DNA of 64,000 nt, from contig NZ_LT160636.1 in NCBI RefSeq assembly GCF_900048895.1, positions 17,910 to 81,909 on the forward strand. The letters are read 5' to 3'. Positions 6,480-15,043 of this stretch are shown one piece after another. This stretch comes from Neglectibacter timonensis (GTDB lineage: Bacteria > Bacillota > Clostridia > Oscillospirales > Acutalibacteraceae). Made by a program: the position numbers and the translations under genes. The notes beneath the pieces are model-generated. The model had not been told where the DNA came from and made no database searches. It saw nothing but the letters and a program-made list of their open reading frames with translations. Position 1 is the stretch's first letter. Every line of letters starts with the position of its first letter.

Positions 6480-8038
6480 GCGGACTGCCAAGCATGGTGC
6501 ACGGGGACGGCATAAAGAAGAGTGTGCAGGTAAAATTCAAGGGTTACGACCACAACCTGGGGGCGGAAGAAGGCTCCCTGTGGGATATGGAAAACCTCTC
6601 TGGGGATTCGGCCCCGGTGCTGGCCCCCAGAAAACCCAGGTATCTGCTGCGCACTCTGGAAAAGCCCAACGGCCTGTATGCGGGGGAATCCCTCTGCTGG
6701 GCGGACGGCGGCTCCTTCTATGTGGACGGGGAGCAAAAGGGGGCTGTGGAGGACAGCAGAAAGCAGTTCTGCGCCCTGGGGGATTATCTGATCCTGCTGC
6801 CGGACAAGGCCTATTACAACAAAAGGACCGGGGAATTCGGCAGCCTGGAAGCCCAGTGGAGCGGCGGCGTCCGGTTTGAGGACGGCGTTTTCGCGGGGGA
6901 ATCCGCCAAGGGGAACAGCATTGTTTCTACAGGGGAAGCCTTCCCCTTCTCCGTGAATGAGGCGGTGACAATTTCCGGATGCGGAGAAGAACGGAACAAT
7001 AAGACCGCCGTGATCCGGGAGGTTTCGGAGGACGGGAAAACCCTGCGGTTTTATGAGAACAGCTTTCAGGTATGGAGCGGTGAAGCTGCCCTGAAGCGGG
7101 AAGTGCCGGACATGGATTTTCTCTGTGAGAACGAGAACCGGCTGTGGGGCTGCAAGGGCAGTACCATCTACGCCTCCTATCTGGGCAATCCCTTTATCTG
7201 GACCAATTTCGACACGGTCTCCACAGCCTGCTTCGCGGCGGATGTGGGCAGCGCCGGGGATTTCACCGGATGCTGCTCCTACCTGGGATACCCGGTGTTC
7301 TTCAAGGAGGACCAAATCTACAAGGTGTACGGCAGCAAGCCCTCCAATTTCCAGGTGATGGGCAGCGCCAGCCTGGGGGTGGAAAAGGGCAGCGGGAGAA
7401 GCCTGGCAGTGGCGGGGGAGAGGCTGTTCTACCTGTCCCGCTCCGGGGTGGTCTCCTACGCAGGGGGCGTGCCCCAGGTGATCTCCCAGGCGCTGGGACA
7501 GCAGCGGTTCCGAAACGCTGTGGGCGGCTCGGACGGCACGAAATACTATGTTTCTCTGGAAGACTCCCTTGGAGCCAGCCACCTGTTTGCCTTTGATACC
7601 AGGATAGGCCAGTGGTACCGGGAGGACGGCGTCCGGGCCCTGGAATTCGGCTGGGGAGGTGAGCTGTACCTGCTGGCGTCGGACGGGGGGCTGTGGCTTG
7701 CGGGAGACCCTCGGAGCATCCCCGAGGGGGCTGTGCAGGAGACACTCCAAAGCGCCGCGGAGTTTGGGGACTTTATTGAGGGAAGCCCGGGCAAGAAGGG
7801 GCTTTCCAAGCTGCTGCTGCGGGCGGAACTGGAGGCCGGTGCATCCCTCAGGGTGCTGGTACGGTATGACGGCGGTCCCTGGCGGCAGGCGGGACAATTG
7901 CAGGCGGAGAAAAAGCGCAGCTTCCTGCTGCCGCTGATTCCCCGGCGCTGCGACCATTACCGGATCCGGTTGGAGGGCACGGGCGGCTGGCGGCTGTTCT
8001 CCCTGACGCGGGAATTTTATTTGGGCACGGAGCTTTGA
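6476..8038 (+). CDS. phage structural protein, beta-propeller-like (gp10-like?)
   Basis: 520 residues without membrane segments, built from repeated short beta-strand motifs with Gly and Trp turns (ENRLWGCKGSTIYAS, YLGYPVFFKEDQIYKVYG, AVAGERLFYLSRSGVVSY, TKYYVSLEDS, GELYLLASDGGLWLAGD). This resembles propeller-type tail-hub proteins such as the packaged-DNA stabilisation proteins of short-tailed phages (P22 gp10 type). That comparison is by pattern only. It overlaps the preceding small ORF by four bases and is followed 15 bp later by another virion-like gene. Confidence 0.55.
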   Translation: MSGLPSMVHGDGIKKSVQVKFKGYDHNLGAEEGSLWDMENLSGDSAPVLAPRKPRYLLRTLEKPNGLYAGESLCWADGGSFYVDGEQKGAVEDSRKQFCALGDYLILLPDKAYYNKRTGEFGSLEAQWSGGVRFEDGVFAGESAKGNSIVSTGEAFPFSVNEAVTISGCGEERNNKTAVIREVSEDGKTLRFYENSFQVWSGEAALKREVPDMDFLCENENRLWGCKGSTIYASYLGNPFIWTNFDTVSTACFAADVGSAGDFTGCCSYLGYPVFFKEDQIYKVYGSKPSNFQVMGSASLGVEKGSGRSLAVAGERLFYLSRSGVVSYAGGVPQVISQALGQQRFRNAVGGSDGTKYYVSLEDSLGASHLFAFDTRIGQWYREDGVRALEFGWGGELYLLASDGGLWLAGDPRSIPEGAVQETLQSAAEFGDFIEGSPGKKGLSKLLLRAELEAGASLRVLVRYDGGPWRQAGQLQAEKKRSFLLPLIPRRCDHYRIRLEGTGGWRLFSLTREFYLGTEL

Positions 8039-8053
8039 GAAAGGAAGAGTGTG

Positions 8054-8953
8054 ATGGGGACTTATCGGTATGAAGATTTTTTAACTGCGGCAAAAGAAAA
8101 AAATATGGGAGTGGGCTCGGGCTTTTCCCAGGCGGACTGGAACCTGGCGGAGAAAAACCCAGACGCGGGCATGAGCATCCTCAATGCCAAGCTGGCCTAC
8201 GGCAATGCCAAGACGCCGGAAGAGAAGGCCAAATATAACCAGATGGCGGAGCAGATCCGTTCGGCCTACGGGAATTACACCGGGGGGACCTCGGGGGCGG
8301 ACTTCTATCTGAACAAGCCCTCCCCCGGAAGCTTTGACATGGAGGCGGCGCCCACATTTTCCTATGATGTGGAGGACGATCCGGTTTACGCGGCCTACCG
8401 GAAGCAGTATGCCAGGGAGGGAAGCCGGGCCACCCAGGACGCGCTGGGGACGGCGGCCTCCGCCACAGGGGGAATCCCCTCCTCTTACGCGGCCGCGGCG
8501 GCGTCCCAGGCAGGAGACTACTATGCCTCCCAGCTTTCGGACAAGGTGCCGGAGCTGTACCAGCAGGCGTATAACCGCTATTTGGGAGAGCTCTCCCAGT
8601 ATAACACGGACCGGAACTTCCGGTACGGCCAGTATGTGGACGAGGTGAATTCCCAGACGGCGGACAGGCAGGAGGCGCTGCAGAACGCGCTGTACGGCGC
8701 CCAGTATGGGGATTACGGAAAGCTGGCCGAGCTGGGGTACGATGTGTCCAACATCCCCACGGAATACCAGAAGAGGTTTGACCTGGCGAACCTAGCCGGG
8801 CAGTACGGCGACTATGGGAAGCTGAAGGAGCTGTTGGGAATCAGCGCGGACATGCAGGATAAGAATATCGACCTGCTGTATAACCTGGCTCTCGCCAAGG
8901 CGCAGCTGGGAGATTACAGCTACCTGGACAAGCTGCTGGAACAGTATTTTTAA
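8054..8953 (+). CDS. Ala/Gln/Tyr-rich phage virion protein
   Basis: 299 residues, mostly helical and soluble. The middle is rich in Ala, Ser, Gln and Tyr (SYAAAAASQAGDYYASQLSD). The C-terminal half repeats an AQYGDYGKLAELG / GQYGDYGKLKELLG / AQLGDYSYLDKLLEQ motif three times. The Ala/Gln-rich helical make-up and location after a gp10-like gene resemble ejection (internal virion) proteins of short-tailed phages, but no family motif proves it. ATG 8054 is preferred over GTG 8051 because of the spacing from GAAAGGAAGAG. Confidence 0.6.
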   Translation: MGTYRYEDFLTAAKEKNMGVGSGFSQADWNLAEKNPDAGMSILNAKLAYGNAKTPEEKAKYNQMAEQIRSAYGNYTGGTSGADFYLNKPSPGSFDMEAAPTFSYDVEDDPVYAAYRKQYAREGSRATQDALGTAASATGGIPSSYAAAAASQAGDYYASQLSDKVPELYQQAYNRYLGELSQYNTDRNFRYGQYVDEVNSQTADRQEALQNALYGAQYGDYGKLAELGYDVSNIPTEYQKRFDLANLAGQYGDYGKLKELLGISADMQDKNIDLLYNLALAKAQLGDYSYLDKLLEQYF

Positions 8954-8969
8954 GAGAAGGCAGGGACAT

Positions 8970-8995
8970 CCCCGGGGAAGCTTTCTTCCCCGGGG
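8970..8995 (+). other. strong hairpin before the toxin gene
   Basis: A perfect 10-bp stem (CCCCGGGGAA / TTCCCCGGGG) with a six-base loop lies between the virion gene and the toxin gene. It has no T-run, so it is not a classical terminator. It could stabilise the upstream transcript or lower read-through into the toxin gene. Confidence 0.55.
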
Positions 8996-9028
8996 GACCG
9001 TTTCTGAAAAGGAAGGGGAGAAGAAAAA

Positions 9029-10765
9029 ATGGCATATAAGATTGTAGGAGAAGGTGGAGGAAGCGGAGGAAACGGAGCGGACAAGGAACGAGAGGAACTT
9101 CAGGAGCTGGCCCGGGCGATTGTGGACGCGGCAAAGCAGGGGGCATGGACGGCAACGCAGGCTGTGGAGCAGCCCCGGCAGGAAAATGCTCCGCCCAGGC
9201 TTCCCTGGCCCGTGTTCCGGAGCCTGAAGCAGGACTCCTTCACCCGGGGCGGGGGTCCCCGGGGAGGCGGTGCGAGCCGAGGAAACGGCAGCTGGAGCCT
9301 GCCGGATTCCCCGGAGGAGAGAAGCAGCCGGGAAATACAGCGGAAAATGGAGGACGAGGCCAGAAAACGGCACGAGTACGAAAGAAGACGGGCTGAGGAG
9401 GAACGTCGCAGAAGGACTGCGGGCCCGGAGCCTGTTTTCCAGGGCTTTACCCCTGGCGGAGGCTCCCGGGGAGGCGGTGCGAGCCGGGACAACGGCAGCT
9501 GGAGCCTGCCGGATTCCTCGGAGGAGAGAAGCAACCGGGAAATACAGCGGGAAATGGAGGACAAGGCCAGAAAACGGCACGAGTACGAAAGAAGGTGGGC
9601 TGAGGAGGAACGTCGCAGAAGGGCTGCGGGCCCGGAGCCTGCTTTTCAGGGCTTTACCCATGGCGGAGGCTCCCGAGGAGGCGGTGCGAGCCGGGGGAAT
9701 GACCCGTGGGGACAAGCGGAGCAGAGCCCTTTTATCAGAGGCGGGATCTCCGGCGGAGGCGGAGCGCGCCGGGGAGGCAGTCCGTGGGAGCAGGTTGCCT
9801 ATCCCCCGGACGGAGCCGGATCAGGCGGCCCGGAGCAGGAGCTAACGGAGGAAGCGTCCCCAGAGAGAGAGGAGGAAGCGGAACAGGAAGAAAAAAGCGT
9901 CTCCCTGCCGCCTGTACGGCAGCTGCTGGCAAAGATTGCCGGAGCAGCAGGGGCAGGAATAGCAGGAGCGGCGGGGGCGGTAAATGCAGGAATCCAGGCG
10001 GCAGGAGCGGCGGGCCGGATTGCGGAAACTTTCCTGCGCCCCAAGGGCGTCAGCGATTGGGATTGGAGCTGGAGAGAAAGCGCAGCCCAAGACGCCAAAA
10101 ACGACCTGGAAAAGAGCGCGGCGCTGTACAATGTGGGTCAGGCCAAACTGGACGCGGCGCAAAGAATTTCGGAAGAGCTGAACAGAAAGGTGGTCTTCGA
10201 TGGGACGCTGCCGGTGGATAAGACAGGGGTAATCGACCCGGAGACAGGGACCATCCGGCTGAATGCCAGAGTGGGCGGCCCCGAAAACCTGCGTGACAAC
10301 GCCGTACAATTGTTGGAGGAACAGCCGAAAACCGGCCTGGACAGCAGCGGCAGCCCGGGGTATAATGCAGGGGAAGAAGGGCTCTTCCAGGATACTGCGG
10401 GGGCTGGAGGGAACGGCCTCAATAAACAGCTAATGAATGAGTTGGCAGAAAGTGGAGTTAAGTATAACGCTGATGATGTCGTGATGATAACAAAAAATGC
10501 TGATGGAAAACTTCTATGGCTAGAAAAGGGAGGGGATTCTGCAGGGCTGAAACATATTATTGATAGACATACAGCCGATTTTACAGCAAAAGGCATAAAT
10601 GACATACCAAAATTCCTGAATGAAGTCTTGAAGAGAAAGGCTGCAAAAGTGGGAATGGGAGCAAAAGGCCCCTTTGAAGAATATATAGTAAACGGAACAA
10701 GATATAGGGTAGCTTACGGAAATAATGGCTATATAGTATCATTCTTTCCGATTAAGTTGAGATAG
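9029..10765 (+). CDS. phage-borne polymorphic toxin with BECR-like RNase C-terminal domain
   Basis: 578 residues in modules. Residues 1-75 are a Gly-rich start and short helix of unknown family. Residues 76-225 hold just over two copies of a 69-residue repeat with GGGSRGGGASR and a very charged helix (ARKRHEYERRRAEEERRRR). Residues 290-335 are Ala/Gly-rich and could insert in a membrane. Next come a linker and, at about 462-578, a compact C-terminal domain. That domain has WLEKGGDSAGLKHIIDRH with His509, Arg513 and His514, then FLNEVLKR, and ends YRVAYGNNGYIVSFFPI. The ordered GLKHIIxRH and G-IVSFFP elements are typical of the barnase-EndoU-colicin E5/D-RelE (BECR) ribonuclease superfamily. 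DNA for the last domain is visibly AT-richer than the rest, a usual sign of a swapped toxin tip. The next gene is a probable immunity gene. The RNase activity is inferred. Confidence 0.75.
   Translation: MAYKIVGEGGGSGGNGADKEREELQELARAIVDAAKQGAWTATQAVEQPRQENAPPRLPWPVFRSLKQDSFTRGGGPRGGGASRGNGSWSLPDSPEERSSREIQRKMEDEARKRHEYERRRAEEERRRRTAGPEPVFQGFTPGGGSRGGGASRDNGSWSLPDSSEERSNREIQREMEDKARKRHEYERRWAEEERRRRAAGPEPAFQGFTHGGGSRGGGASRGNDPWGQAEQSPFIRGGISGGGGARRGGSPWEQVAYPPDGAGSGGPEQELTEEASPEREEEAEQEEKSVSLPPVRQLLAKIAGAAGAGIAGAAGAVNAGIQAAGAAGRIAETFLRPKGVSDWDWSWRESAAQDAKNDLEKSAALYNVGQAKLDAAQRISEELNRKVVFDGTLPVDKTGVIDPETGTIRLNARVGGPENLRDNAVQLLEEQPKTGLDSSGSPGYNAGEEGLFQDTAGAGGNGLNKQLMNELAESGVKYNADDVVMITKNADGKLLWLEKGGDSAGLKHIIDRHTADFTAKGINDIPKFLNEVLKRKAAKVGMGAKGPFEEYIVNGTRYRVAYGNNGYIVSFFPIKLR
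9266..9690 (+). repeat. 207-bp in-frame tandem repeat in the toxin gene
   Basis: Copies begin at 9266 and 9473, and a truncated third begins at 9680, each with GGCGGTGCGAGCC. The unit encodes 69 residues: a Gly/Arg/Ser-rich loop, WSLPDSxEER and a long Arg/Glu helix. Copies differ at scattered bases, so the duplication is not brand new. Confidence 0.9.
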
Positions 10766-10775
10766 GAGGAAGCGT

Positions 10776-11174
10776 ATGCATAAGGTGATCAAAATCAATG
10801 AATTTGCAGCAACGAGAATGGTAGAACTTCAAAATGAGCTTACAGGCAATATCGATATATGTTTTGACGATTCAGCCCTGGTCAGCATAAATAATTTTGA
10901 ATTTATGAAGGTCGGCAATCGTTATAGCTGCTTCATTGAGTTGTTTGGAGAGATGGCAGAGGAAGGAAATTCCGAAGCAGTAACATGTAAAATCATTTCT
11001 AATGAAAGGATTGGAAACGGAAATTTTTTGAAGGTTTTTGTAGGAAAGGAAATTTACTATGTCCCCAGAAGCCAGGTGGGGAGTATGCCAATGAAAGAGT
11101 TCCTGTTTGCCTACACGCGGAAAGATTTGATAAAGGTAGACGAGGTTATTCATGAGGATTTATTAAATGAATAA
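10776..11174 (+). CDS. probable immunity protein for the upstream toxin
   Basis: A 132-residue acidic soluble protein starting 10 bases after the toxin stop, with GGAGGAAGC as its ribosome site. I do not recognise a family. The sequence alternates predicted strands and helices (TGNIDICFDDSALVSINNFEF, GNFLKVFVGKEIYYVPRSQV). Like the toxin tip and unlike everything before 10.4 kb, the DNA is AT-rich, so the two were probably acquired together. Small size, immediate linkage and shared base composition fit the pattern of polymorphic toxin-immunity pairs. The role is inferred from that pattern, and binding to the toxin has not been shown. Confidence 0.68.
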   Translation: MHKVIKINEFAATRMVELQNELTGNIDICFDDSALVSINNFEFMKVGNRYSCFIELFGEMAEEGNSEAVTCKIISNERIGNGNFLKVFVGKEIYYVPRSQVGSMPMKEFLFAYTRKDLIKVDEVIHEDLLNE

Positions 11175-11315
11175 TCCAGAAATATAAAAATTGAAAAATA
11201 CAGTAGGAGAACTAAAAAAATCCATACAATGACCAATTTGCATTTTGAAGCCTATGGAGAATAGGGAATCTGTTGGGCTGAAGCCGGGATAGGAGAGCCG
11301 GAGTGCAGTTGAGAG

Positions 11316-11344
11316 GGGAGTGGCAAAATGCCGCTCCCTTTTTT
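11316..11344 (+). terminator. terminator after the toxin-immunity pair
   Basis: A ten-pair stem GGGAGTGGCA / TGCCGCTCCC (one G-T pair) with loop AAA is followed by six Ts. It ends the prophage late transcript 140 bp after the immunity gene. Confidence 0.88.
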
Positions 11345-11419
11345 GTGTGCGGGCCGGAGTTCTGCCTTGACAACGCCGCAAGGAAGTTGCAGGAACAGCC
11401 GCGAGCAACTTTGGACAGG
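11345..11419 (+). pseudogene. decayed copy of the pre-toxin linker (orphan cassette remnant)
   Basis: Translated in frame, these 25 codons align without gaps to codons 415-439 of the toxin gene (10271-10345), with 13 of 25 residues identical. Shared are V-x-GPE, DNA, L-x-EQP and LD. The frame then runs on for about 20 unrelated codons and stops. No toxin tip remains. Secreted-toxin loci often keep such orphan fragments downstream, joined by a short stretch of homology that lets tips be exchanged. Here the fragment lies directly past the terminator, followed by the promoter of the next gene. Confidence 0.62.
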
Positions 11420-11456
11420 GTTGGCCGCGTATGGCGGGTCTCTTTTCCCAGAGCCA

Positions 11457-11486
11457 TTGACAACAATGTGAACATGCAGATATAAT
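11457..11486 (+). promoter_or_regulatory. sigma-A-type promoter for the GT2-GtrA gene
   Basis: TTGACA at 11457 and TATAAT at 11481, separated by 18 bases, about 50 bp upstream of the glycosyltransferase start. Both hexamers are perfect. Confidence 0.85.
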
Positions 11487-11535
11487 TGCACTGACTGAAA
11501 AATAAGGGATCGACTGAGACGGGAAGTGAAGCGGA

Positions 11536-12615
11536 TTGGCAGTATCCATTTTGATTCCGGCGTTTAACCCGGATTTGAATCTGCCGGCCTATGTCAGGGA
11601 GCTCTGCGAAGCTGGATTTTCCCATATCGTTGTCATTGACGACGGCAGTTTCCAGGAAAAACAGGAAATCTTCCAAAGGCTTGAAACAGAGTACGGCTGT
11701 CTTGTTCTGAGGCATGCGGTGAATATGGGGAAGGGCCGGGCGTTGAAGGACGCCCTGAATTATTATCAGGTTTTCCTGTCAAGGGAATGCAGCGGGGTGA
11801 TTACCGCAGACTGCGACGGCCAGCATACCGTAGAGGATATCCGCCGCATGGGACAGGCCATGGAGGAACATCCCGACAGCCTGATTCTCGGCGCCAGGGA
11901 TTTCGACCAGAAAAGCGTCCCGGCAAAAAGCCGGGTGGGGAATAAGCTGACCAGGACGGTGATGAGGCTTTTCTACGGGGGAAAAATCAGCGATACGCAG
12001 ACAGGGCTGAGGGCGATCCCCAATTCCCTGGTGGAGGAATACCTGACGCTGCCCGGGGAGCGGTTCGAGTTTGAAACCGCCATGCTCCTGACCGCGCTGC
12101 GCAGAAAAACCCGGATCGAGGAGGTGCCGATTCAAACGGTTTACCTGGACGGCAACAAGAGCACGCATTTTCGGCCCGTTGCCGATTCGTGGGCCATCTA
12201 CAAGCTGATTTTGGGGACCTTTTTCAAATATTCCCTGTCCTCGCTCAGTTCCTGCCTCATCGACTTTGCGCTGTTTCAGCTGCTTTTGCTGGCCCTGGGC
12301 AGCCTGTCCTGGGAAGTGAAAGTGACTCTTGCCACAGTCGGGGCGCGGGTCTGCTCTTCGCTGTACAACTACGCTGTGAACAGGCAGCTTGTGTTCTCCC
12401 GGGGACGCCTGGGGAAGGGGACCTTCCTAAAATATTATATCCTCTGCGCGGCTCAAATGCTTTGCTCTGCGGGCGGCGTCCTGCTGTTCTGCCAATGGGC
12501 CAGGCTGCCGGAGCTCCCGGCCAAAATTGTTGTGGACGGCGTTTTGTTCTTTATCAGCTACCGGATCCAGCGGAACTGGGTCTTCGCGGAGAGAGGAGAG
12601 AAGGAAAAATCATGA
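11536..12615 (+). CDS. GT2 glycosyltransferase fused to a GtrA-type membrane domain
   Basis: 359 residues. Residues 1-215 are a GT-A fold family 2 transferase: SILIPAFNPD, VVIDDGS, MGKGRALKDAL, the metal-binding TADCDGQHT and the acceptor-side GARDF and SDTQTGLRAI, as in polyprenyl-phosphate glycosyltransferases. Residues 225-350 are a GtrA-like four-helix membrane domain with YNYAVNRQLVFS and YRIQRNWVF. Such fusions make or flip lipid-linked sugars for surface glycan decoration. The start is TTG 11536, the first possible start after an in-frame stop. The stop overlaps the next start (ATGA), so it is co-translated with the polytopic protein that may use its product. Confidence 0.88.
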   Translation: MAVSILIPAFNPDLNLPAYVRELCEAGFSHIVVIDDGSFQEKQEIFQRLETEYGCLVLRHAVNMGKGRALKDALNYYQVFLSRECSGVITADCDGQHTVEDIRRMGQAMEEHPDSLILGARDFDQKSVPAKSRVGNKLTRTVMRLFYGGKISDTQTGLRAIPNSLVEEYLTLPGERFEFETAMLLTALRRKTRIEEVPIQTVYLDGNKSTHFRPVADSWAIYKLILGTFFKYSLSSLSSCLIDFALFQLLLLALGSLSWEVKVTLATVGARVCSSLYNYAVNRQLVFSRGRLGKGTFLKYYILCAAQMLCSAGGVLLFCQWARLPELPAKIVVDGVLFFISYRIQRNWVFAERGEKEKS

Positions 12616-14351
12616 TCACTGCCCTGCGCATTCTGCTTTTGCTCTTGTCCATGCTGGGATTTCTGGCGCTGCTGGCGGAAAAATTCGGGGTGCGGATAGA
12701 ATTTGCGCCTGCGGTAGTGTGCGCCGGCTTCAGCTCTGTGCTGCTGCTGGCGGGGTATTTCAACCTTCTTCCCTTCGCGGCGGGGGGGCTCTGGCTCACA
12801 GGCATTGCCCTGCTTCTCCTTTTCGGGAAGAAAGCGTTTTTTCACCGGCGCAGAAACTGTGCTGTTGTCCTGGTCTGGGCGGCTGTTCTGGGGTGGTTCG
12901 CCCTGCTGATGAAAAACGCCCACTTTGTGGAATACGATAACTTCAGCCACTGGGCCACCGTGGTGAAAGCCATGCTTCTGGGAAACCGGATGCCGAATTT
13001 TATGGATGAAATCATCACGTTCCAGTCCTATCCCCTGGGAAGCTCTGTTTTTGTTTACTATGTGTGCAGGATCATCGGGACTTCTGACGGGTGCCAGCTG
13101 TTCGCCCAGATCCTGATGATCGTAAGCTTCCTGACCGCCCTGCTGGTTTTTGCCGAAAAAGCGAAAATGGCCGCGGCGGTTCTCCTTGTGCCGCTGTTCA
13201 CCGTTTCCAGCCTGGTGATGGGCGTCTCGTTTTTGAGCCTTCACGTGGATACGCTGATGCCTCTGGCCGGAGTGGCTCTGTTCTGCATGGCGGCCACGGC
13301 GGAAGGGGAGTCCGGCGTTCGGCAGGCGGTATGGGCGGCCATGCCTCTCTGCATTTTCCTGGTCAATGTGAAGAACAGCGGGATTTTCTTTGTTGTCGTT
13401 TACTGGGTTTACTGGCTCATCCAAAACCGCGCCTCTCTGGTTTCCCGAAGAAAAACAACCCTGTTGTTTGCGGGCTGCAGCGTTCTGGCACCCCTGGCCT
13501 CCATGCTGCTTTGGAAGCGGCATGTGGCCCTGGTCTTTCCGGCGGGGGCTGCCACAAAGCATTCCATGAGCCTTGCCTGGTTTTCCTCCGCCCTTGGGGA
13601 AAAGACGCCGGCGGACATGAGAGGGATTGGCCTTTCCCTGCTGGAGCGTGTGTTTTCCTGGCAGGATCCCTCCCTGTGGATCCTTTTGGCGGCGACGGTC
13701 CTGCTGCTCCTCGTCCTTGTGCAAAAACTTCTGAAACGGGAGTCCCCGCGTGTGCCGGTGCTCAGCATCGCGGCTGTTTGGGGAACCTGGCTGGTCTACC
13801 TTCTCTCCCTATACGGCATGTATCTTTTTTCCATGCCGCTGAAGGAGGCTGTGGTTCTGGCTTCCTTCGACAAATATATGAGTTCTGTGAATATCTTTAT
13901 CCTGGGGGTTGCGGTCATCCAGACGCTGCGGTACTGGGCCGCGGACCGGATTTTCTGGAGCCTTGCCGTCGCGTGCGTCTGCCTGTTTCCCCTTTATCCC
14001 TTCCGGGAGAACCTGCCCCGGCTGGTGATCAGGCAGGATTATGAAAGCACAGGGCGCTGTCAATATCAAAAGTTTCTCAGGGAAAACCGGGTGGAAAGCG
14101 GAAAATCCTACTTTGTCTACCGTTCGGAGGACGATTCCGGGTATCTTTTCAACTTGACGCGGTATGAGCTTTGGAGCTCTCATGTCAATGTGACAAGCGG
14201 CGAGGCCGGCCTGGCGCAGTATCGGGATCTCTTCCCAAGGTACGATTATCTGCTTGTCTGGAATCAGGACGAGCACATTCAAAACTATCTCAGGGAAGCG
14301 GGGCTGCAGGAATACATTTCCGACAAGCCCGCCGCAATTCCGATGAAATAG
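12612..14351 (+). CDS. polytopic membrane protein, GT-C glycosyltransferase-like
   Basis: 579 residues with about 11-12 membrane segments and a soluble C-terminal tail (from about residue 470). Between early segments lies an outward-facing loop with HFVEYDNFSHWATVVKAML, an acidic loop of the kind that carries the catalytic Asp in GT-C transferases using lipid-phosphate sugars. It overlaps the preceding GT2-GtrA gene by four bases, which fits a two-step scheme: the first makes a lipid-linked sugar and this one transfers it outside. The precise family and acceptor are not visible. A reading frame extends 5' of ATG 12612 but would overlap the transferase by more than 400 bases. Confidence 0.7.
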   Translation: MITALRILLLLLSMLGFLALLAEKFGVRIEFAPAVVCAGFSSVLLLAGYFNLLPFAAGGLWLTGIALLLLFGKKAFFHRRRNCAVVLVWAAVLGWFALLMKNAHFVEYDNFSHWATVVKAMLLGNRMPNFMDEIITFQSYPLGSSVFVYYVCRIIGTSDGCQLFAQILMIVSFLTALLVFAEKAKMAAAVLLVPLFTVSSLVMGVSFLSLHVDTLMPLAGVALFCMAATAEGESGVRQAVWAAMPLCIFLVNVKNSGIFFVVVYWVYWLIQNRASLVSRRKTTLLFAGCSVLAPLASMLLWKRHVALVFPAGAATKHSMSLAWFSSALGEKTPADMRGIGLSLLERVFSWQDPSLWILLAATVLLLLVLVQKLLKRESPRVPVLSIAAVWGTWLVYLLSLYGMYLFSMPLKEAVVLASFDKYMSSVNIFILGVAVIQTLRYWAADRIFWSLAVACVCLFPLYPFRENLPRLVIRQDYESTGRCQYQKFLRENRVESGKSYFVYRSEDDSGYLFNLTRYELWSSHVNVTSGEAGLAQYRDLFPRYDYLLVWNQDEHIQNYLREAGLQEYISDKPAAIPMK

Positions 14352-14437
14352 ACGCGGACTGCAGCGCTGGTTTTTCCCGGATACCGCCTGCCTGTTGCAA
14401 AACAGCCTTTTATAAACGTCTTATACAAGTGAAACAG

Positions 14438-14487
14438 CAAATCCGAACCCATCGCCTGCCGGCGCAAGGTTCGGATTTGTTTTGTTT
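14438..14487 (+). terminator. terminator of the glycosyltransferase operon
   Basis: A perfect 12-bp stem CAAATCCGAACC / GGTTCGGATTTG with an 18-base loop and a T-rich tail (TTTTGTTT). It may also work on the other strand. Confidence 0.8.
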
Positions 14488-14490
14488 GGT

Positions 14491-15043
14491 GACCCATCGG
14501 GGCCCGGAGGGATGGATTGGCTGGCACCCCGCCCTACGGCTGCTGGAAAACGTGGGCCCGCCGAAACCCCACGCTCTAAAAACGTGCCACCGGCACGTTT
14601 TCTTAACGGGCTTTCGAATCCCCGATAAGCATAGAAAAAGGGAAGAAGCATGTGCCTCTTCCTCTCGCTTTTGGGGACCCATCGGGGCCCGGAGGGATGG
14701 ATTGGCCGGCACCCCGCCCTACGGCTGCTGGAAAACGTGGGCCCGCCGAAACCCCACGCCCTAAAAACGTGCCACCGGCACGTTTTCTTAACGAGCTTTC
14801 GAATCCCCGATAAGCATAAAAAGAGGAAGAAGCATGTGCCTCTTCCTCTCGCTTTTGGTGACCCATCGGGGCCCGGAGGGATGGATTGGCTGGCACCCCG
14901 CCCTACGGCTGCTGGAAAACGTGGGCCCGCCGAAACCCCACGCCCTAAAAACGTGCCACCGGCACGTTTTCTTAACGGGCTTTCGAATCCCCGATAAGCA
15001 TAAAAAGAGGAAGAAGCATGTGCCTCTTCCTCTCGCTTTTGGT
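14491..15043 (-). repeat. three 184-185 bp tandem repeats downstream of tRNA-Lys, each seeded with the tRNA 3' end
   Basis: Units begin at 14491, 14676 and 14860 with GACCCATCGGGG, and the tRNA gene continues the series at 15044. That motif is the minus-strand tRNA 3' end. Each unit also holds a hairpin AAAACGTGCC / GGCACGTTTT, a TTCGAATCCCCGAT T-arm-like piece in the other orientation, and the AGAGGAAGA / TCTTCCTCT hairpin that serves as the tRNA terminator on the minus strand. Units are almost identical. Reading frames across the array are artefacts. The structure suggests serial duplication of the tRNA 3' flank or stacked attachment-site-like copies. Confidence 0.85.

Noticed and set aside
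11163-11535. Antisense and short sense frames between the immunity gene and the GT2 gene
   Set aside because: They cross a strong terminator. Only the 25-codon toxin-linker match is supported, as a remnant.
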